A stretch of 46,328 bases of DNA from Mesorhizobium waimense. Its GTDB lineage: Bacteria > Pseudomonadota > Alphaproteobacteria > Rhizobiales > Rhizobiaceae. The stretch lies in assembly GCF_003601975.1 (NCBI RefSeq), contig NZ_QZWZ01000045.1, positions 1 to 46,328 on the forward strand. Direction: 5' to 3'. Positions within the stretch are counted from its first letter, which is position 1. Every line of letters begins with the position of its first letter. Under the pieces are notes generated by a model. That model did not search any database, was not told the DNA's origin, and saw nothing but the letters and a program-made list of their open reading frames with translations. Both the position numbers and the translations under genes were made by a program. Of the stretch, positions 1 through 7,551 are shown in pieces.

Positions 1-138
1 GAATAAGATTTTCCACGGACGGTCTCCCTTGCTTGAGATCTCAACGACCTCATTCTGGCACATCACGATGCCGTCGGGGGCCGTCCACCCCAACACGTAC
101 TTCAAGTACGCTCCGCTCCGGTTCTCGGACCCCACCAT
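1..138 (-). CDS. Hypothetical protein, 3' end cut off by the window edge
   Basis: An open frame of 46 codons runs from an ATG at 138 to the left edge with no stop. The translation (…GAYLKYVLGWTAPDG…, then …CQNEVVEISS…) has a natural-looking composition rather than the Arg/Ala-rich look of a shadow frame. The in-frame stop upstream lies only about eight codons before the ATG, so the true start must be at or very near it. No clear Shine-Dalgarno sequence is visible. The DNA encoding residues 11-14 contains an odd-length palindrome (CGTACTT-C-AAGTACG), so part of the frame could be a repeat element. I do not recognise the family. Confidence 0.35.
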   Translation of the reverse strand, partial: MVGSENRSGAYLKYVLGWTAPDGIVMCQNEVVEISSKGDRPWKILF

Positions 139-191
139 TCTCGGCACGGCCTGACCTGAATCTCAACACAGCTTGGAGCACGTCGCTGGCC

Positions 192-368
192 CTATGCGGC
201 CATGACGATCTCGTTGTAGGCATCGAGGTCGACGTAGAACACCTTGGTGATCTCGCCGATCAGTTCGTCTGGATCGTAGCCCTGCGACCTCAGGATGTTG
301 ATGGCGGTGATGATGTCGACGCGCTCTGTGAGCCGCCGTTTCTGGTAGTCCTCGACAAAACGCTCCAT
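192..368 (-). CDS. Small conserved-looking hypothetical protein (58 aa)
   Basis: ATG at 368 is preceded by a strong purine-rich ribosome site (GGGGGAA, about 6 bases away) and the frame ends at TAG, 192-194. The product is 58 residues, acidic and without a signal peptide or membrane segment. It begins MERFVEDYQKRRLTERVD and ends DLDAYNEIVMAA, with a central ILRSQGYDPDELIGEI stretch that reads as a short helix-turn-helix-like bundle. Composition and ribosome site favour a real gene, but I cannot assign a function. The neighbours (cut-off frame at the left edge, urt operon to the right) give no functional hint. Confidence 0.6.
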   Translation of the reverse strand: MERFVEDYQKRRLTERVDIITAINILRSQGYDPDELIGEITKVFYVDLDAYNEIVMAA

Positions 369-609
369 TGGCCGTTCCCCCTAGCCAGATTGCCCAAACG
401 CGTTGAACAACTCAGATCGCAGGAGGAGGATAGGAGGCCATGCTTGCGTGGAACTTGCCGCCGAGCCCGCGCCCTTCGATATGACCCAAACAGACTGGTA
501 CGGAAAGTGGCCGACTCACCAAGGCCAAGCAAAGAGTAGCATGCAGTTCTTGGCGCGCTACAGTTGCAGAGCTTAGATTGAGGAAAGACTGAGCAGGCCT
601 TCATAACTT
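369..609. other. Intergenic stretch without a convincing gene
   Basis: Together with 610-912 this is about 540 bases without a supportable gene. A purine-rich AGGAGGAGGATAGGAGG run near 420-438 looks like a ribosome site on the plus strand, but the ATG behind it opens only about 14 codons. Longer open frames here on both strands have shadow-type composition. The promoter for the 58-residue gene must lie here, but no clear -35/-10 pair is visible. Confidence 0.4.
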
Positions 610-821
610 CGTCGTCCTTGGGCGTAGCGAACGCGAAGCGGAGCGAAGACCCAAGGATCCATGCAGTGACATCAGAGCGTCACGACGGTGCAAAATCTAG
701 GATGGAAGGCGCCAAAGAATGGCTCTTCTTGCACCGCCGGACTCTTCGGCGGATGTCACGGCATGGATCCTGGGTCTGCGCCGCGTCGCTTCGCTCCTTG
801 CTTCGCCCCAGGATGACGACG
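610..821. repeat. Long imperfect palindromic intergenic repeat, MITE/RIME-like
   Basis: The left arm (about 610-664, CGTCGTCCTTGGGC … GACCCAAGGATCCATGC) is matched in inverse orientation by the right arm (about 761-821, GCATGGATCCTGGGTC … CCCCAGGATGACGACG). Between them lie about 95 bases with further short inverted repeats. The element carries no coding frame and sits between two transcription units. Size and structure recall the palindromic intergenic mosaic elements of rhizobia. Membership of a named family is inferred from structure only. Confidence 0.6.
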
Positions 822-912
822 GGATGGACGGTTCCGGCTAATCTTCAAGGTTGCTATTCGCCAAAGCGAACGATTCACGTTCCCGGCTTCCAACTGTCCT
901 GCATCGAAGAAG

Positions 913-1608
913 CTACACCGTCAGGAACTTCCTGACATCCGCCCGGTCTAAATCTTCCGCCGGACCAGTATGGACGATCTGGCCGCGGTCCATGATGTTG
1001 ACCTCGTCGGCGAGCTCGCGGCAGAAATCGAGATATTGCTCGACCAGGAGCACGGCGATGCCGGCCTGGTCGCGCAGATAGCGGATGGCGCGGCCGATGT
1101 CCTTGATGATCGAGGGCTGGATGCCTTCGGTCGGCTCATCGAGCACCAGGAGCTTCGGCCGCATCACCAGCGCCCTGCCGATGGCGAGCTGCTGCTGCTG
1201 GCCGCCGGAGAGGTCGCCGCCACGGCGCGACAGCATCTGCTTCAATACCGGAAATAGCTCGAAGACATGCCCTGGAATGTTGCGCTCGGCGCGCTTCAGA
1301 GGGGCAAACCCCGATTCGAGGTTTTCCTTGACCGTCAGCAGCGGGAAGATCTCCCTGCCCTGCGGCACGAATGCGATGCCCGACCGGGCGCGGTCATACG
1401 CCGCGCTCCGGTCGAGCGCCTTCCCCTCGAAGGCAACACTTCCGCTCGTCAGCCGGTGGTGGCCGACGATCGATCTCATCAAACTGGTCTTGCCGACGCC
1501 GTTGCGGCCGAGCACGCAGGTGATCTGGCCTGCGCCGGCCTTGAGCGAGACGCCGCGCAACGCCTGGGCGGCGCCGTAGTGAAGCGTGGCGTTGGAAACT
1601 TCGAGCAT
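913..1608 (-). CDS. urtE: Urea ABC transporter, ATP-binding subunit UrtE
   Basis: A 231-residue ABC ATPase of the LivF type, the last gene of a urtABCDE operon. It energises import of urea (or short amides) from the periplasm together with UrtD and the permeases UrtB and UrtC. Visible motifs are Walker A GRNGVGKT near residue 35, signature LSGGQQQQLAIGRAL near 133, and Walker B LLVLDEPTEGIQPS near 153; the EGIQPS wording after Walker B is typical of UrtE. ATG at 1608 follows a GAGAAGG ribosome site. The gene starts 69 bases after the urtD stop. Ligand specificity is inferred from the whole operon, not from this subunit. Confidence 0.92.
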   Translation of the reverse strand: MLEVSNATLHYGAAQALRGVSLKAGAGQITCVLGRNGVGKTSLMRSIVGHHRLTSGSVAFEGKALDRSAAYDRARSGIAFVPQGREIFPLLTVKENLESGFAPLKRAERNIPGHVFELFPVLKQMLSRRGGDLSGGQQQQLAIGRALVMRPKLLVLDEPTEGIQPSIIKDIGRAIRYLRDQAGIAVLLVEQYLDFCRELADEVNIMDRGQIVHTGPAEDLDRADVRKFLTV

Positions 1609-1677
1609 GTCAGCGCCTTCTCCAGAACCTGAGAAACGACAGATCGAAGCGATGGAATTGCACCCGCCAGACCATGC

Positions 1678-2424
1678 TCATCTCCCGAGATAGACTTCGA
1701 CGACACGCTCGTCGGCCGAGACGAAATCGAGCGAGCCTTCAGACAGCACCGAGCCTTCATGCAGGCAGGTGACCTTGACGCCGAGTTCGCGGACGAAATG
1801 CATGTCGTGCTCGACGACGACGACCGAATGGTCGCGGGCGATATCCTTGAGCAGGCGCGCGGTCTCTTCGGTCTCGGCGTCGGTCATGCCGGCGACCGGC
1901 TCGTCGACCAGCAGTAGTTTTGGATCCTGCGCCAGCAGCATGCCGATCTCCAGCCACTGCTTCTGGCCGTGGCTCAGATTGCCGGCGAGTTCGCCTCGCT
2001 TGTCGCCGAGCCGGATGATGCCAAGTATGTCGTCGATGCGCCTTGCCTCGGCCGCCGAGCGGCGGTGGAACAGCGCCGGGAAGATCGAGCGCGGGCCCTT
2101 CAGCGCCAGCATCAGGTTCTCTTCGATAGTGTGGCTTTCGAAGACAGTCGGCTTCTGGAATTTCCGGCCGATGCCCATCATGGCAATCTCGGCCTCGTCG
2201 TGCTTGGTGAGATCCACCTGGCCGTCGAAGAATACTTCGCCCTCATCGGGTCGCGTCTTGCCGGTGACGATGTCCATCATCGTCGTCTTGCCGGCGCCGT
2301 TGGGACCGATGATGGCGCGCATCTCGCCCTTGTCGAGCACCAGCGACAGATTGTTGATGGCGCGGAACCCGTCGAAGGAAACCGAGACGCCGTCGAGATA
2401 GAGGATGGTGTTCGACTTCGACAT
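1678..2424 (-). CDS. urtD: Urea ABC transporter, ATP-binding subunit UrtD
   Basis: A 248-residue ABC ATPase of the LivG type, the partner of UrtE. It shows Walker A GPNGAGKT near residue 40, a variant signature NLSHGQKQWLEIG (His in place of the first Gly of LSGGQ, as usual in UrtD) and Walker B LLLVDEPVAGMTD. The GMTDAETE stretch after Walker B is characteristic of UrtD. The ATG at 2424 lies three bases beyond the urtC stop, so the two are probably translationally coupled. Confidence 0.93.
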   Translation of the reverse strand: MSKSNTILYLDGVSVSFDGFRAINNLSLVLDKGEMRAIIGPNGAGKTTMMDIVTGKTRPDEGEVFFDGQVDLTKHDEAEIAMMGIGRKFQKPTVFESHTIEENLMLALKGPRSIFPALFHRRSAAEARRIDDILGIIRLGDKRGELAGNLSHGQKQWLEIGMLLAQDPKLLLVDEPVAGMTDAETEETARLLKDIARDHSVVVVEHDMHFVRELGVKVTCLHEGSVLSEGSLDFVSADERVVEVYLGR

Positions 2425-2427
2425 CGC

Positions 2428-3660
2428 TCACTCCGCCGGCTGTGGTTCGGGGCCGGACGCAGACCAGTCGCCCGGCCTTGTCGCCGCGCTGCGAACGACC
2501 TTTGGCGGCGGCGGGACGTCGGGATCTGTGCCGGCTTCCTCGGCGAGCGAGGCCGCCCTCATGGCCCTGGCGTTGCCGCGCCATGAGTCCCACATGCCGA
2601 TAATGCCCTTGGGCAGGAACAGCGTTACGGCGACGAACAAGCCGCCGAGCGCGAACAGCCAGAATTCCGGCAGCGCGCCGGTGAACCAAGATTTGCCGGC
2701 GTTGACGAGCAACGCCCCAATGATGGGCCCGACGATCGTGCCTCGCCCGCCGACTGCGGCCCAGACCACGACCTCGATCGAATTGGACGGCTCGAATTCG
2801 CCGGGATTGATGATGCCGACCTGCGGCACGTAGAGCGCGCCGGCAATGCCGGCTATGATCGCCGACACGGTGAAGGCGAACAGTTTGACGTTCTCGGCCC
2901 GCCAGCCGAGGAAACGCGTGCGGCTTTCGGCGTCACGCACCGCCATCAGCAGCTTGCCGTATTTCGAGCCGACGATCGCCCAGGTGACGAAGACGCCAAG
3001 CGCAAGCGTGATCGCACTGGCCGCGAACAAGGCCGAGCGCGTCGCGTCGGCCTGGACATTGAAGCCGAGAATATCCTTGAAATCGGTCAGGCCGTTGTTG
3101 CCGCCAAAGCCCATGTCGTTGCGGAAGAAGGCAAGCAGCAGCGCGTAGGTCATCGCCTGGGTGATGATCGACAGATAGACGCCGGTGACGCGGCTGCGGA
3201 AGGCGAACCAGCCGAAGACGAAGGCGAGCAGGCCAGGCACCGCCAGCACCATGATCGCCGCGAACCAGAAATGGTCGAAGCCGTACCAGAACCAGGGCAG
3301 TTCCTTGTAGTTCAGGAACACCATGAAATCGGGCAGCAGCGGATTGCCGTAGACGCCGCGCGAGCCGATCTGGCGCATCAGGTACATGCCCATCGCATAG
3401 CCGCCGAGCGCGAAGAAGGCGCCGTGGCCGAGCGAGAGGATGCCGCAATAGCCCCAGACCAGGTCGAGCGCCAGGGCGAGCAGCGCGTAGCAGAGATACT
3501 TGCCGGTGAGCGCAACGATGTAGGACGGGATGTAGAAGGCGCTCGCCGGCGACACCGCCAGATTCAGCAGTGGCACGATGATCGCGGCCGCCAGCAGGAT
3601 CAGAATCGTGATGGCGATGCGGCGGTCTGCGCCGGCGGCAAAGAAGCGTCCGGTGATCAT
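2428..3660 (-). CDS. urtC: Urea ABC transporter, permease UrtC
   Basis: A 410-residue LivM-type inner-membrane permease with about ten hydrophobic segments. ATG at 3660 (MITGRFFAAG) is chosen because upstream in-frame codons are Arg/Pro-rich shadow of urtB, and because it overlaps the urtB stop by four bases (ATGA). Conserved permease stretches include LSLGHGAFFALGGYAMGMYL, GVYLSIITQAMTYALLLAF and the GRGTIVGPIIGALLVN loop that contacts the ATPases. The C-terminal 40 residues are Pro/Ala-rich and probably a disordered cytoplasmic tail. Confidence 0.93.
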   Translation of the reverse strand: MITGRFFAAGADRRIAITILILLAAAIIVPLLNLAVSPASAFYIPSYIVALTGKYLCYALLALALDLVWGYCGILSLGHGAFFALGGYAMGMYLMRQIGSRGVYGNPLLPDFMVFLNYKELPWFWYGFDHFWFAAIMVLAVPGLLAFVFGWFAFRSRVTGVYLSIITQAMTYALLLAFFRNDMGFGGNNGLTDFKDILGFNVQADATRSALFAASAITLALGVFVTWAIVGSKYGKLLMAVRDAESRTRFLGWRAENVKLFAFTVSAIIAGIAGALYVPQVGIINPGEFEPSNSIEVVVWAAVGGRGTIVGPIIGALLVNAGKSWFTGALPEFWLFALGGLFVAVTLFLPKGIIGMWDSWRGNARAMRAASLAEEAGTDPDVPPPPKVVRSAATRPGDWSASGPEPQPAE

Positions 3661-5273
3661 GCTTCCACCGCCCTGCCCTTCAGCGCGAACAGGCCGCGCG
3701 GGCGTTTCTGGATGAACAGGATGATGAGGACGAGTACGACGATCTTGCCGAGTACAGCGCCGGCATAAGGCTCGAGGAACTTGTTGACGATGCCCAGCGA
3801 GAAGGAGCCGACCAGCGTGCCCCACAGATTGCCGACGCCGCCGAACACGACGACCATGAAGCTGTCGATGATGTAGCCACGGCCGAGATTGGGCGAGACA
3901 TTGTCGATCTGGCTAAGCGCGACGCCGGCGATGCCGGCAATGCCGGATCCGAGCGCGAAAGTCAGCGCGTCGACCCAGGGCGTCCTGATGCCCATCGAGG
4001 CGGCCATGCGGCGGTTGGCGGTGACGGCGCGCATCTGCAGGCCCCAGGGCGTGCGCTTCATGACATAGAGCAGCACCGCGAACACGCCGAGCGCGAAGAC
4101 TAGGATCCAGAGCCGGTTCCAGGTCACCGCCAGTTGGCCGATGTCGACGGAGCCCGACATCCAGGACGGGTTGCCGACCTCCTGGTTGGTCGGTCCGAAG
4201 ATCGAGCGCACGGCCTGCTGCAGGATCAGCGAGACGCCCCAGGTTGCCAACAGCGTTTCCAACGGCCGGCCATAGAGGAAGCGGATGACGCCGCGCTCGA
4301 TGATGAGCCCGACCAAAGCGGCAACAAGAAAGGCGAGCGGCAGGGCGATAACCAGCGACCAGTCGAACAGACCGGGAAAGGAGGTTCGGATCACCTGCTG
4401 GACGACGAAGGTGGTGTAGGCGCCGAGCATGACCATCTCGCCATGCGCCATGTTGATGACGCCCATGACGCCGAAGGTGATGGCGAGGCCGATCGCGGCG
4501 AGCAGCAGCACCGAGCCCAGGGAGATGCCGTACCAGATGTTCTGGGCGGCATCCCACAGCGCCAGCGACGAGTTAATGGTGCCGATCGCGGCGGTCGCCG
4601 CATCCTTCACCGCGCCTGGCGAATTGGCTTCCACCGAAGTGAGCAGGGAAAGCGCATCGCGGTCGCCGCGCGCGCCGATCAGGGCGACGGCGGCGAGTTT
4701 GTCGGCCTCGGGTCTGTCGGAAACAAGAACCGACGCGGCGCGGGCCTGTTCGAACAGCGCCTTGACGTTGGCGTCGGTCTCTGCGGCGATGGCCGCATCG
4801 AGCGGTTCGATGTTGGCGGCATCGGGCGTCTTGAGCATGGTGTCGGCGGCGGCGATGCGGACAGTCGGATCCTTGGCGCGCAGCGTCAGCGTGCCCAGCG
4901 CGTCGCGGATGACGCGGCGCAGCCCGTTGTTGACCTTGATCTTGGTGATGTCGGCCTTGGCGGCCTCGGCGGATTTCTCGCCGCTCAGTGGGTCAAGCAA
5001 GGCGACGCTGTCGCCGCTTTCGTTGCCGACGAAGACCGCGGAATCGGCCTTGCGGATGTAGAGGTTGCCCTCGACCAGAGCCGCAAGCGGACGTTCAACG
5101 GCAGGATCGCCGGTGGCGGCGAGTTCACGCACCACGGCCTCGGTGGCCGAGAAGCCGGTGCCGGTGGCGAATTTGGCGATGATGGCGCGCAGGTCGGCTT
5201 CGGCAGCGTTCGACGGCAACAGGCTTGCCATCAGGAACAACAGAGTGAGACCGAGAGCGCGCAACAGGATCAT
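3657..5273 (-). CDS. urtB: Urea ABC transporter, permease UrtB with N-terminal periplasmic domain
   Basis: A 538-residue LivH-type permease. The start at 5273 (MILLRALGLTLLFLMASLL) gives a clean signal peptide ending near SNAAEA; earlier in-frame codons would bury it. Residues 28 to about 225 form a soluble, repeat-like helical domain (…DAANIEPLDAAIAAETDANV…), as is usual for proteobacterial UrtB and absent from LivH. The membrane half carries GVMGVINMAHGEMVMLGAY and VVFGGVGNLWGTLVGS. The gene is separated from urtA by 136 bases with a hairpin repeat, so it may be expressed at a lower level than the binding protein. Confidence 0.93.
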   Translation of the reverse strand: MILLRALGLTLLFLMASLLPSNAAEADLRAIIAKFATGTGFSATEAVVRELAATGDPAVERPLAALVEGNLYIRKADSAVFVGNESGDSVALLDPLSGEKSAEAAKADITKIKVNNGLRRVIRDALGTLTLRAKDPTVRIAAADTMLKTPDAANIEPLDAAIAAETDANVKALFEQARAASVLVSDRPEADKLAAVALIGARGDRDALSLLTSVEANSPGAVKDAATAAIGTINSSLALWDAAQNIWYGISLGSVLLLAAIGLAITFGVMGVINMAHGEMVMLGAYTTFVVQQVIRTSFPGLFDWSLVIALPLAFLVAALVGLIIERGVIRFLYGRPLETLLATWGVSLILQQAVRSIFGPTNQEVGNPSWMSGSVDIGQLAVTWNRLWILVFALGVFAVLLYVMKRTPWGLQMRAVTANRRMAASMGIRTPWVDALTFALGSGIAGIAGVALSQIDNVSPNLGRGYIIDSFMVVVFGGVGNLWGTLVGSFSLGIVNKFLEPYAGAVLGKIVVLVLIILFIQKRPRGLFALKGRAVEA

Positions 5274-5357
5274 CCGTTCAGATACTCTTCTGGGAGCTGG
5301 AATTGCGCGTCCGGGCGGACTGAGGATGAGCTCGCCCGGACACTTCGCGGTCTTGGT

Positions 5358-5409
5358 CATGGACCTGACGGTCCAGACCGGGCCATGGACCTGGCGGTCC
5401 AGGCCGGGA
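5358..5409. repeat. Tandem hairpin repeat between urtA and urtB
   Basis: Two adjacent 26-base units (5358-5383 and 5384-5409) differ at only a few positions. Each carries an inverted repeat around GGACCTG-N-CGGTCC; in the second unit the stem CCTGG/CCAGG is perfect. The second unit ends directly at the urtA stop codon (5410-5412). In the transcript these would form one or two stem-loops just after urtA, without a long T-run. Known systems often place such a structure behind the binding-protein gene to protect that part of the mRNA or attenuate read-through; that role here is inference. Confidence 0.6.
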
Positions 5410-6720
5410 TCAGTTGGTCCCCTTGCCGCCGCACTTGCCGGTGGCAACGTTGAAGTTGCCGCAGGACAGAGGCGCGCGCCAATCGGAGATCAGGTCCTTG
5501 GAGTCCGGCAGGTAGTCGGACCATTCGTCGCCCATGACGAGGCCGGGCGTCTGCGACACCGTCTCGAACTGGCCGTCGGCCTGGATCTCGCCGATCAGCA
5601 CTGGCTTGGTGATGTGATGGTTCGGCATCATGGTCGAATAGCCGCCGGTCAGGTTCGGCACCGAGACACCGATCATGGCGTCGATGACCTTGTCCGGATC
5701 GGTGGTGCCGGCCTTCTCGACCGCCTTCACCCACATGTTGAAGCCAATATAATGGGCTTCCATCGGGTCGTTGGTGGTGCGCTTGTCGTTCTTGATGAAC
5801 TTATGCCAGTCGGCGATGAACTTCTTGTTCTCTGGCGTGTCGACGCTTTCGAAGTAGTTCCAGGCGGCGAGATGGCCGACCAGCGGCGCGGTATCGAGAC
5901 CGGCAAGCTCTTCCTCGCCGACCGAGAAGGCCATGACCGGGATGTCCTCGGCCTTGATGCCCTGGTTGCCGAGTTCCTTGTAGAACGGCACGTTGGCGTC
6001 GCCGTTGACGGTCGAGACGACGGCGGTCTTCTTGCCGGCCGAGCCGAACTTCTTGATCGCCGAGACCTCGGTCTGCCAGTCGGAGAAGCCGAACGGCGTG
6101 TAGTTGACCATGATGTCTTCCGCCGCGACGCCCTTCGCCTTCAGATAGGCTTCGAGGATCTTGTTGGTGGTGCGCGGATAGACATAGTCGGTGCCTTCGA
6201 GCACCCAGCGCTTCACCGAACCGCCGTCCTCGCTCATCAGATAGTCGACGGCGGGAATCGCCTGCTGGTTTGGCGCTGCACCCGTGTAGAACACGTTGCG
6301 CTCACTTTCCTCGCCCTCATACTGGACGGGGTAGAACAGGATGTTGTCGAGTTCGGAGAACACCGGCAGCACCGATTTGCGCGACACCGAGGTCCAGCAG
6401 CCGAACACGGCGGCGACCTTGTCCTTGGAGATCAGTTCGCGCGCCTTTTCGGCGAACAGCGGCCAGTTAGACGCCGGATCGACGACGACCGCTTCGAGTT
6501 TCTTGCCGAGCAGGCCACCCTTCGCATTCTGCTCCTCGATGAGCATCAGCATGGCGTCCTTCAGCGTCGTTTCCGAAATCGCCATTGTCCCCGACAGCGA
6601 ATGCAGGATACCGACCTTGATCGTGTCGTCCGCCGCCCTCGCGGGAGCCGACATCAACAGGCCGGCAGCAACCACGCTTGCCGAAAACATTTTTGTTATT
6701 TTTGAGAAATTTCCCCTCAT
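5410..6720 (-). CDS. urtA: Urea ABC transporter, periplasmic urea-binding protein UrtA
   Basis: A 436-residue periplasmic binding protein, first gene of the operon. The start at 6720 (MRGNFSKITKMFSA) follows GGGAGTG and gives a signal peptide cleaved near APARA-ADD. The mature protein opens IKVGILHSLSGTMAISE, the usual UrtA/FmdD opening. Other family stretches are FYTGAAPNQQAIPAVDYL, NDPMEAHYIGFNMW and MMPNHHITKPVLIGEI. The last residues have two cysteines (SCGNF…KCGGK) that could form a disulfide. The family also includes amide-binding FmdD, but the complete urtABCDE order makes urea the best call. Confidence 0.93.
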   Translation of the reverse strand: MRGNFSKITKMFSASVVAAGLLMSAPARAADDTIKVGILHSLSGTMAISETTLKDAMLMLIEEQNAKGGLLGKKLEAVVVDPASNWPLFAEKARELISKDKVAAVFGCWTSVSRKSVLPVFSELDNILFYPVQYEGEESERNVFYTGAAPNQQAIPAVDYLMSEDGGSVKRWVLEGTDYVYPRTTNKILEAYLKAKGVAAEDIMVNYTPFGFSDWQTEVSAIKKFGSAGKKTAVVSTVNGDANVPFYKELGNQGIKAEDIPVMAFSVGEEELAGLDTAPLVGHLAAWNYFESVDTPENKKFIADWHKFIKNDKRTTNDPMEAHYIGFNMWVKAVEKAGTTDPDKVIDAMIGVSVPNLTGGYSTMMPNHHITKPVLIGEIQADGQFETVSQTPGLVMGDEWSDYLPDSKDLISDWRAPLSCGNFNVATGKCGGKGTN

Positions 6721-6763
6721 ATTCCACACTCCCGAGCTGGTTGATTGCACCGCAACAAAGCTA

Positions 6764-6780
6764 TGCAACCGCCATGCCAA
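6764..6780 (-). promoter_or_regulatory. Sigma-54 (-24/-12) promoter of the urt operon
   Basis: Read on the minus strand the sequence is T-TGGCAT-GGCGG-TTGCA. The sigma-54 consensus is TTGGCAC-N5-TTGCW; here the GG and GC pairs have the exact spacing and only one base of TGGCAC differs. The -12 GC lies about 45 bases upstream of the urtA ATG, which predicts a leader of about 33 bases. In rhizobia, urea uptake is commonly controlled by nitrogen status through NtrC and sigma-54, which fits. I did not find a convincing full NtrC palindrome upstream. Confidence 0.65.
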
Positions 6781-6910
6781 ACTGTGAAACGAGGTCGGTC
6801 ACGCCGGGATATTCCAGTCTTATCAGCCGGTTACTATATTAGACGCCAAGCATGAATGGTGCCGACAAAAAACCCGAATGAGGAGAAATTGCGCACACTT
6901 GCCTAGATTT

Positions 6911-6944
6911 TGCCCAAATTCTGCCAATGCCTAAATTTGGGGCA
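6911..6944. promoter_or_regulatory. Inverted repeat in the urtA / 7026 divergent intergenic region
   Basis: TGCCCAAATT at 6911-6920 is mirrored by AATTTGGGGCA (about 6934-6944) with one extra G, around a loop of about 13 bases. It sits in the 305-base gap between divergent genes, about 80 bases before the ATG at 7026 and about 130 bases upstream of the urt sigma-54 promoter. It could be an operator or an enhancer-protein site. There is no T-tract in either direction to make it a good terminator. Confidence 0.35.
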
Positions 6945-7025
6945 TGCATATCGAGACGACATACGTCGACGGGTTGCGGCGCGGCGTAGAAATGAGGCAA
7001 GGTCGGCGTTCAAGCGAGCGACGTC

Positions 7026-7421
7026 ATGGTATCCAGGATTACTTGCATTTTCAGCATCTTGCTTCTGGTCTCCGCCACGGGCAGCGCACGCGCCGATTTC
7101 GCCGACGGCAAAATGCCCGACGGGACCTATCATTGCGAAGTCTACCTGCTCGGCCTGTTCCTCAACCTCGGCGACATCACCATCAAGGGCAACGTCTATA
7201 AGGGCCCGGTGACGTTCGGGACCGCGCCGCAAGCCTACAATTATCAGATGGACGCCAATGGCGTGATCAGCTGGCTTGGCCCTCTCGGTGGCTACTCGAC
7301 CGGCGGCAATTCGATCTCGATGACGCAAGCCACCTTGGACGGCCAGACCAGTCCCTCCTTCGACATCATCATGAAACAGCCCGACGGCGCCTTTACCGCT
7401 TCGACCTGCACCAGAAGCTGA
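7026..7421 (+). CDS. Small secreted protein of unknown function
   Basis: A 131-residue protein with a Sec signal peptide (hydrophobic core CIFSILLLVSATGS, likely cleavage after SARA). The mature part of about 107 residues is predicted mostly beta: repeated short polar strands, Gly and Asn turns, and two cysteines (YHCEVY near the start, STCTRS at the end) that could pair in the periplasm. The ribosome site before ATG 7026 is weak (GAGCGACGTC), but the signal peptide begins exactly there. It is divergent from urtA and 130 bases upstream of the phoX-like gene. I do not recognise a named family. Confidence 0.7.
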   Translation: MVSRITCIFSILLLVSATGSARADFADGKMPDGTYHCEVYLLGLFLNLGDITIKGNVYKGPVTFGTAPQAYNYQMDANGVISWLGPLGGYSTGGNSISMTQATLDGQTSPSFDIIMKQPDGAFTASTCTRS

Positions 7422-7478
7422 GCGGCGACGCCTGCCGCTGGCCTGCCGCATCGTCGCGGCGAAACGTGCTTTCCTCTC

Positions 7479-7497
7479 ATGTCATCGGGATGTTGCC
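7479..7497 (+). promoter_or_regulatory. Possible Pho box upstream of the phoX-like gene
   Basis: ATGTCAT-CGGG-ATGTTGC has two seven-base half-sites whose TGT cores are 11 bases apart, as in PhoB boxes (CTGTCAT-N4-CTGTCAT). The first half-site is close to consensus, the second is poorer. It ends about 55 bases before the phoX-like ATG. PhoX genes are commonly in the Pho regulon, which raises the prior; the sequence match alone is modest. Confidence 0.35.
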
Positions 7498-7551
7498 GAA
7501 GCAGACTAGGCAGCGGTGCGCCGTCACCATCCACCCTGAGAGGCAGACACC

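Noticed and set aside
618..935. 105-codon plus-strand open frame before urtE
   Set aside because: It runs through the palindromic repeat and into the antisense of urtE, with no ribosome site or family likeness.
4134..6705. Long plus-strand open frames (439 and 546 codons) across urtB and urtA
   Set aside because: Both lie opposite well-recognised urt genes and have shadow composition with no recognisable motifs.
6735..6767. NtrC binding site near the urt promoter
   Set aside because: TGCA and GGTGCA halves are present on the minus strand, but the total length is about 22 instead of 17 bases and they sit downstream of the -24 element.
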